DNA from: Phocaeicola paurosaccharolyticus JCM 15092
Lineage (GTDB): Bacteria; Bacteroidota; Bacteroidia; Bacteroidales; Bacteroidaceae
Assembly: GCF_000613805.1 (NCBI RefSeq)
Contig: NZ_BAJR01000022.1
Span: 1 to 60,307, forward strand
Length of the DNA: 60,307 nucleotides
Direction: 5' to 3'
Shown: one piece after another, positions 55,665 to 60,307 of the stretch
Position numbering within the stretch: the first letter of the stretch is position 1
Layout of the letters: every line of letters begins with the position of its first letter
Program-made: the position numbers and the translations under genes
Notes under the pieces: model-generated
Database searches by the model: none
The model's input: the letters and a program-made list of their open reading frames with translations, nothing else
What the model was told of the DNA's origin: nothing

Positions 55665-56467
55665 ATGATAAACAGAATAGAAGATATTAAAAAAGATGAT
55701 ATGTTTTTCCTTCTTGCAGGACCTTGTGTAATAGAAGGAGAAGAGATGGCATTGAGAATTGCCGAAAAAGTGGTTGATATAACATCCAACCTTGGAATTC
55801 CATATGTCTTTAAAGGTTCATACAGAAAGGCTAATCGTTCACGTATTGACTCATTCATGGGGATAGGTGATGAGAAGGCTCTAAAGATATTGAGGAAAGT
55901 TCGTGAAACTTTGACGTGCCTGTAGTTACTGATATTCACTCTGCTGATGAAGCTGATATGGCCGCAGAATATGTTGACATACTTCAGATTCCGGCGTTCC
56001 TTTGCCGACAGACAGATCTTCTTATTGCTGCTGCTAAGACAGGAAAAATAGTTAATGTTAAGAAGGGACAGTTTCTCTCACCTGATGCTATGAAGTTTGT
56101 TGCCGACAAATTGGTTGAAGCAGGAAATAACCAAGTTATGCTGACCGAGAGAGGGACAACATTTGGATATGGTGATTTGATAGTTGATTACAGAGGTATC
56201 CCTGAAATGCAGAAATTTGGTTTTCCTGTTATTCTTGATGTAACACACTCTCTTCAGCAACCAAATCAGAAAAGTGGAGTTACAGGGGGAATGCCTGAAC
56301 TGATAGAGACTGTAGCAAAAGCCGGTGTTGCTGTTGGAGTAGACGGACTATTTATGGAGACTCATGAAGATCCTTCTGTTGCTAAGAGTGATGGCGCAAA
56401 TATGCTTAGACTGGATCTTCTTGAACCTTTGTTGAATAAGCTTGTAAGATTGAGAAAGGCTTTATAA
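55665..56467 (+). CDS. kdsA: 3-deoxy-8-phosphooctulonate (KDO-8-P) synthase; frameshifted near 55912
   Basis: KdsA condenses arabinose-5-phosphate with PEP, the first committed step to KDO for lipopolysaccharide. The first frame reads LLAGPCVIEGEEMALRIAEK, FKGSYRKANRSRIDSFMG and stops after VRETLTCL. The second reads VPVVTDIHSADEADMAAEYV onward to 56467. One extra T in the TTT at 55910-55912 makes the junction ETFDVPVVTDIHS, as in the family. The repaired gene is 804 nt and 267 residues, the normal size. A natural loss of KDO synthesis is unlikely in this group. The downstream hairpin ends the miaA-lipid kinase-kdsA unit. Confidence 0.93.
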
Positions 56468-56474
56468 TATAAAG

Positions 56475-56524
56475 AAATAGCAAAGAGGCTGTATATCACT
56501 GTATACAGCCTCTTTGCTATTTTA
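56475..56524. terminator. Terminator after kdsA
   Basis: AAATAGCAAAGAGGCTGTAT (56475-56494) pairs with a perfect complement ending at 56522, around TCACTG. Strong symmetric hairpin; functional for the plus strand. Confidence 0.88.
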
Positions 56525-56617
56525 TATGGTAGTGTCAGTCGCTGATGACTGAAATGCTTTGGACCACTCTGTTACATTGGGATTTAACAAACTCTATTTC
56601 TTCTTGATTAATAGTAT

Positions 56618-56625
56618 TATCTTTG
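56618..56625 (+). promoter_or_regulatory. -7 element upstream of the repeat array
   Basis: TATCTTTG, an exact match, 43 bp before the first 22-bp repeat. No gene follows on this strand for 1.1 kb, so it would drive an RNA containing the array. Confidence 0.4.
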
Positions 56626-56667
56626 TTTCATGCAAAGAAAAAAGAGGATAAATTATTTTCATTGTTT

Positions 56668-56770
56668 AACCGATCACGATTCATTGACTAACCAATCATG
56701 ATTCGTTGATGAACCGATCATGATTCATTGTTCAACCGATCATGATTCATTGATGAACCGATCACGACAG
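56668..56770. repeat. 22-bp tandem repeat array, 4.7 copies, palindromic cores
   Basis: Units start at 56668, 56690, 56712, 56734 and 56756 (partial). Consensus AACCGATCATGATTCATTGA plus two variable bases. The cores ATCATGAT (copies 2, 3, 4; ATCACGAT in 1 and ATCACGAC in 5) are self-complementary. A 22-bp period is about two helical turns, so the cores face one side. 22 is not a multiple of 3, so the array is not a coding repeat. Confidence 0.92.
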
Positions 56771-56956
56771 ATTTTGTATCACAGATAATAGACCGGTTTA
56801 AAGCACAAAACCAGATGCAGGGGATGACCAATGCCGGTGTTGAATCAATAAATGTAGAATTAAAATATTTCAGATATAGTACCTATATCGTTTATATGTA
56901 TTATTTGAGAAGTAATGCAAAATAAATAGCTAAACTATTAATAGGCATTATATGAA

Positions 56957-57658
56957 TTAACCGATCTTACTAATCTTCTTTAACTTCTCCACATCAATAA
57001 TCTTTATCTTTCTTCCATCTATTGTGATGAGTTTTTCATTTGCGAAGTTAGAGAGAGTTCGTATTGCATTGGATGTGGTCATGTTTGAAAGGTTTGCCAG
57101 ATCTTCTCTTGAGAGGTAAATGCTCAGGGTAGACTCATCCTCTTCAACTCCATATGTATCTTTCAAGAAGATAAGAGATTCTGCTAGACGTCCTCGTATA
57201 TGTTTCTGGGTAAGACTGACAGTTCTTTCATCTGATATACCAAGGTCGACAGAGAGCTGTTTTATAAAGAATAGCCCTAATTCATTATTTTCATGAAGTA
57301 GTTTCATGATAGCAGGCATCGGGATAAGACATATAGTACATGGCTCAAAAGCAGCTGCTGCAGTAACAAAATTGCCTTCAGCAAAATATGCTCTGTATGC
57401 AAAGTACTCTTTATCCTTTATAACACGGATAATTTGACTCCTTCCTCCAACTCCTTCCTTGAAAATTTTCACTTTTCCGCTAAGAAGACACATAAGATGC
57501 ATAGGTGTCTCTCCTTCACAGTAGATTGTTTCGTTTTTCTTGTATTTCTGAATTGAAAAGTTCTGGGCCAAAAAATCTTTTTGATCTTTAGTCAAGGGAT
57601 GCCAAATATCTGGAATACTCTCTGCAATCTCTGTCTCTGATAAATCCTTCTTAACCAT
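56957..57658 (-). CDS. Crp/Fnr family transcriptional regulator
   Basis: A 233-residue regulator using the ATG at 57658 (MVKKDLSETEIAES); a further ATG at 57685 lies on the promoter element. Cyclic-nucleotide-binding-like beta-barrel at about 25-140 (ETIYCEGETPMHLMCLLSGK), dimer helix, then an HTH_Crp (YLSREDLANLSNMTTSNAIR, LSNFANEKLITIDGRKIKII). No Fnr-type N-terminal cysteine cluster, so it is not an obvious Fe-S oxygen sensor. Convergent with the kdsA unit and divergent from the DUF5686 gene. Confidence 0.93.
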   Translation of the reverse strand: MVKKDLSETEIAESIPDIWHPLTKDQKDFLAQNFSIQKYKKNETIYCEGETPMHLMCLLSGKVKIFKEGVGGRSQIIRVIKDKEYFAYRAYFAEGNFVTAAAAFEPCTICLIPMPAIMKLLHENNELGLFFIKQLSVDLGISDERTVSLTQKHIRGRLAESLIFLKDTYGVEEDESTLSIYLSREDLANLSNMTTSNAIRTLSNFANEKLITIDGRKIKIIDVEKLKKISKIG

Positions 57659-57684
57659 AATTATACAAAACATGTTATAAAGCA

Positions 57685-57692
57685 CAAATATA
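57685..57692 (-). promoter_or_regulatory. -7 element for the Crp/Fnr gene
   Basis: Minus strand reads TATATTTG, 26 bp upstream of the ATG at 57658; it supports the downstream start. Confidence 0.55.
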
Positions 57693-57734
57693 AAAAATAA
57701 ATATTAATATCTCATTTTGGGTATAAACTTTTAT

Positions 57735-57742
57735 TATTTTTG
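57735..57742 (+). promoter_or_regulatory. -7 element for the DUF5686 gene
   Basis: TATTTTTG, 18 bp before the proposed GTG start at 57761. Confidence 0.5.
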
Positions 57743-57760
57743 TCTATAATCAAAGTCAAA

Positions 57761-59965
57761 GTGTTACCTGCTCCATATAAATATTTCATAAAAATATTTC
57801 TACTTGTACTTCTGTTTCCACTATCAACAAGTGCTTATGAGATAACTGATAAGTCGAATAAAAGGATATCGGTTCCAGACTCAATAATGCAAAATATATT
57901 TACTTATTCACCGTCTTATTCTAAAGTTGTAGAAGGATATAAAGCTGAAGTTTATATCAAAGGCTTGATAGATGTACACAAAAAAAACATCTTTTTGAGA
58001 TATGTTCCATCAATGTTTAGAATTGAGAATGGAACAAAAAAGTATATTGTAGAATCGATAAGCGATGTGCAATATTCTGCTCCCAATATATATGAGCGTA
58101 AGATTAAAGCAGTATCGAGCACTTTTAAAAGGAGCAATGGACAATTCCTTAATATGCTGGACTTGATGAAGATGAATATTTACTCCTCATCAATGATGTC
58201 AGATAAACTGCTCTCCCCATTGGATAAGGATAACAGTAGGCATTATAAATACATACTTGACTCAGTATATGTAGATAATAATATAAAGAAATACAAAATA
58301 TCTATCCAACCAAAGTTCAGCGGAACACAGTTGGTGAATGGATATCTGGTTGTCAGCGACAGCATATGGACTATTCGTGAAGCCTATTTCGAAGGGGTAT
58401 ATGATATGATACACTTCAAATTTAAATCTGTAATGGGTGAGGAGGGTAGTGAAAATGAGTTGCTTCCAATATATATAACCATTGATGGATATTTCAAATT
58501 CTTAGGTAATAACATATCATTGAACTGTGATACCTGGATAAAGTACAACTATATTAATTTTCTGAAAAGCTCTCCTAAATACGTAAGAAGGAATAAGCAT
58601 CATCACGATTTATCAAAATCATATAGACTGACTTGTGATACGTCGAGTATCATAAATGATTTGGGTACAATGCAAAAAATGCGTCATGTAGAGCTTAGTG
58701 TAAAGGAAGATAGTATATATATGGCATATCTTGATAGGAAGAAAAGGCTTGGTAGTAATCCTAAGTCAGAGAAGAAGCCAAATATGTTATTGAGCTTAGG
58801 TGACCTGCTTATTTCAAGCTATGATATAAATCTGTCGGATTTAGGTTCAGTGAGATGTTCGCCGTTGGTAAATCCTATGTACTTCAGTTACGGACATAGT
58901 AATGGTTATTCATATAAGCAGAAATTCAAGTATAACAAGATATTCCAAAATGGTAAATCAATAAGAATTGTTCCGCAGATAGGCTACAACTTTACTAGAA
59001 AAGAGTTCTATGCAAAGATGGATGCAGAGTTTCAGTATCTACCCAAGAAACAAGGAACTTTCGGCTTGTCTGTAGGAAATGGCAATAGAATATATAGTAG
59101 TGTGGTGCTAGATAAATTGAAAGAGTTACCCGATAGTATCTTTGACCTCAGCAAGATAGAGTTAGACTATTTTAGAGATATCAATTTAAACTTATATCAT
59201 AGTATAGAACCTGTTAATGGGTTGACAATTAGAACCGGCGTTTCAATGCACTGGAGGGGACTTATCAATACTTCAAGGTTGAAATTGGAGAAGCCAATCT
59301 CCGATAGTGAATGGGCTAAACTTAGAGGTATTAGCAGAGTGTATAATACTTTTGCTCCAAGGATAACTGTCGAATGGACTCCGGGAATGTACTATTATAT
59401 GAACGGCAATAGGAAGATAAATATAGGATCTTCACTTCCTACTTTCTCTGTCGACTATGAAAGGGGTATAAAGAATGTTTTTCATGCTAATACTTCTCAC
59501 GAGAGAATTGAGTTTGACGTTCAACATAAGATAACACTTAATGGGGTGAGAACTATAGCATATAGAGTTGGCGGAGGTATCTTTACAAAACAAGATGATG
59601 TATATTTTGTCGACTTTGCAAACTTTTCTAGAAGGAACCTTCCTGAAGGATGGAACGATGATATCGGAGGTACTTTCCAGCTGCTTGATGGTGCATGGTA
59701 CAACTCATCCAGTCAATATTGGAGGGGAAATATTTCTTACGAATCACCTTTCATAATACTCAAATCTCTAAGCAAAATATGCAGCAAAATACAGCATGAG
59801 CGTCTATATGGTGGTATTCTATTCATGCCGCATCTCAATCCTTATATGGAATTTGGATATGGTATAGAGACCAATATTTTTGATGTTGGAATTTTTGTGA
59901 GTACAAACAAGGCAAAATACGATGCTGTAGGTATGAAGTTTACTTTCGAACTATTCAGTAAATAG
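57761..59965 (+). CDS. DUF5686 family outer-membrane protein
   Basis: A 734-residue exported protein. No ATG fits; the GTG at 57761 gives a good signal peptide (MLPAPYKYFIKIFLLVLLF...TSAYE), while the first possible codon at 57740 is a TTG inside the promoter element. N-terminal half: soluble domain with SVPDSIMQNIFTYSPSYSKV and VVSDSIWTIREAYFEG. C-terminal half: alternating hydrophobic strands typical of a beta-barrel (PQIGYNFTRKEFYAKMDAEF, MEFGYGIETNIFDVGIFVS), ending FTFELFSK. DUF5686 is assigned from this two-part layout and Bacteroidetes context. Function unknown; divergent from a Crp/Fnr regulator that may control it. Confidence 0.82.
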   Translation: MLPAPYKYFIKIFLLVLLFPLSTSAYEITDKSNKRISVPDSIMQNIFTYSPSYSKVVEGYKAEVYIKGLIDVHKKNIFLRYVPSMFRIENGTKKYIVESISDVQYSAPNIYERKIKAVSSTFKRSNGQFLNMLDLMKMNIYSSSMMSDKLLSPLDKDNSRHYKYILDSVYVDNNIKKYKISIQPKFSGTQLVNGYLVVSDSIWTIREAYFEGVYDMIHFKFKSVMGEEGSENELLPIYITIDGYFKFLGNNISLNCDTWIKYNYINFLKSSPKYVRRNKHHHDLSKSYRLTCDTSSIINDLGTMQKMRHVELSVKEDSIYMAYLDRKKRLGSNPKSEKKPNMLLSLGDLLISSYDINLSDLGSVRCSPLVNPMYFSYGHSNGYSYKQKFKYNKIFQNGKSIRIVPQIGYNFTRKEFYAKMDAEFQYLPKKQGTFGLSVGNGNRIYSSVVLDKLKELPDSIFDLSKIELDYFRDINLNLYHSIEPVNGLTIRTGVSMHWRGLINTSRLKLEKPISDSEWAKLRGISRVYNTFAPRITVEWTPGMYYYMNGNRKINIGSSLPTFSVDYERGIKNVFHANTSHERIEFDVQHKITLNGVRTIAYRVGGGIFTKQDDVYFVDFANFSRRNLPEGWNDDIGGTFQLLDGAWYNSSSQYWRGNISYESPFIILKSLSKICSKIQHERLYGGILFMPHLNPYMEFGYGIETNIFDVGIFVSTNKAKYDAVGMKFTFELFSK

Positions 59966-60307
59966 AGATAGATATTTCGCTAATTTTTTATACTAAAGAG
60001 CGCTGTCGGAACTGTTATATAGGATATTACAGTATTCGTCCAATCATATGTCGACATTACAAGATATGCTGTCTCATTTCTGGTATTATATATCTACTAA
60101 TATGTATATTTATTTTATTTTTTATTTGAGCTAAAATGGGACGATAAGATAAAAAATATTTACTGAAAATTTCTTTTCTCTTTTTGTCATAAACCTAATA
60201 AAAGAGATTCCAAAGATTTATGCTTTTCTATGTTTAATAAAACTCTCAAATTGGTTTATAAATAATTTTGATTATTATTTAAAATAACTAATTTTGAGAT
60301 TGTATAG
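59966..60307. other. Intergenic region, 342 bp, no gene seen
   Basis: Strongly AT-rich. Two TAATTTTG elements occur (60263-60270 and 60289-60296). The second has TTTG 18 bp upstream and may be the promoter of a gene beyond the window end. Confidence 0.5.
60267..60296 (+). promoter_or_regulatory. Possible promoter of a gene beyond the window
   Basis: TTTG at 60267-60270 and TAATTTTG at 60289-60296 with an 18-bp spacer, close to the Bacteroidetes -33/-7 layout. Confidence 0.35.

Larger units (their letters stand above)
56468..56956. other. Intergenic region, 489 bp: terminator, promoter, 22-bp repeat array
   Basis: Contents in order: the kdsA terminator, a TATCTTTG promoter element (56618-56625), the repeat array (56668-56770), and 56746-56925, a stretch open on the plus strand (59 codons, no start codon) with a codon-like composition (for example ITTDFVSQIIDRFKAQ). 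The last may be a gene fragment; I recognise no family. Confidence 0.6.

Noticed and set aside
56668..56770. CRISPR array
   Set aside because: Repeats are directly adjacent with no spacers, and there are no cas genes.
57659..57685. Nine-residue N-terminal extension of the Crp/Fnr protein
   Set aside because: Its ATG at 57685 lies in the -7 promoter element, so the ATG at 57658 is the better start.

Overview
The window is a chromosomal segment of a Bacteroidales bacterium, probably a Bacteroides-like gut species. The species cannot be fixed from the sequence alone. The placement rests on four things. Many genes are preceded by TAnnTTTG, the -7 element of the Bacteroidetes housekeeping sigma factor. 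Shine-Dalgarno sequences are largely absent. Families typical of the phylum occur (GLPGLI, DUF4836, DUF5063, DUF5686, DUF5687, TonB-dependent receptors with a carboxypeptidase-like N-terminal domain). Housekeeping genes are Bacteroides-like, for example FloA/NfeD and the fused NfnA-NfnB type oxidoreductase. No tRNA, rRNA, CRISPR array or prophage was seen.

Layout. (1) 1-5663, minus strand: TPR protein, nfeD, floA, nucleoside phosphorylase, free methionine sulfoxide reductase and mnmE (cut by the window start), a tight operon. (2) 5800-6941, plus: ttcA and a DUF486 membrane protein. (3) 6953-12616: a secreted hypothetical protein, then a TonB-type receptor and a GLPGLI protein on the minus strand, divergent from a membrane-bound winged-helix regulator built on a degenerate histidine kinase. 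(4) 12617-15732: an accessory island with hipBA and an internally deleted IS3-type element. (5) 15733-19460, minus: NfnAB-type fusion and serS. (6) 19715-21981, plus: a GH74-like secreted glycosidase. (7) 22058-33790, minus: rplU-rpmA, then a seven-gene run headed by ftsK (ftsK, LolA-like, trxB, M16 peptidase, DUF5687 ABC permease, ABC ATPase, HAD-DUF3667 fusion). (8) 33912-42846, plus: DUF5063, DEDDy exonuclease, rlmI-like methyltransferase, nucleoside permease, DUF151 nuclease, rsmE, DUF4836 lipoprotein, MacB-like ABC pair and an FKBP. (9) 42900-50323: a kinase with a periplasmic solute-binding sensor, then a TonB receptor followed by a LytS pseudokinase, an intact LytS kinase and a LytTR regulator. 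(10) 50460-56467: guaA, mscL, gapA, miaA, a lipid kinase and kdsA. (11) 56468-60307: a 22-bp repeat array, a Crp/Fnr regulator and a DUF5686 outer-membrane protein.

Two observations stand out. Five otherwise normal genes (TonB receptor, GH74, trxB, mscL, kdsA) are broken by seven small frameshifts. All can be repaired by restoring one or two bases, mostly in short homopolymers, and every repaired length becomes a multiple of three, so sequencing or assembly error is more likely than gene decay. Second, two signalling loci next to TonB receptors have lost a phospho-acceptor histidine in a kinase-like protein (His to Tyr in one, His to Glu in the other). These are the best candidates here for little-described signalling systems. 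A candidate small RNA between rlmI and the nucleoside permease, and the phased 22-bp palindrome array upstream of the Crp/Fnr gene, are the best non-coding leads.
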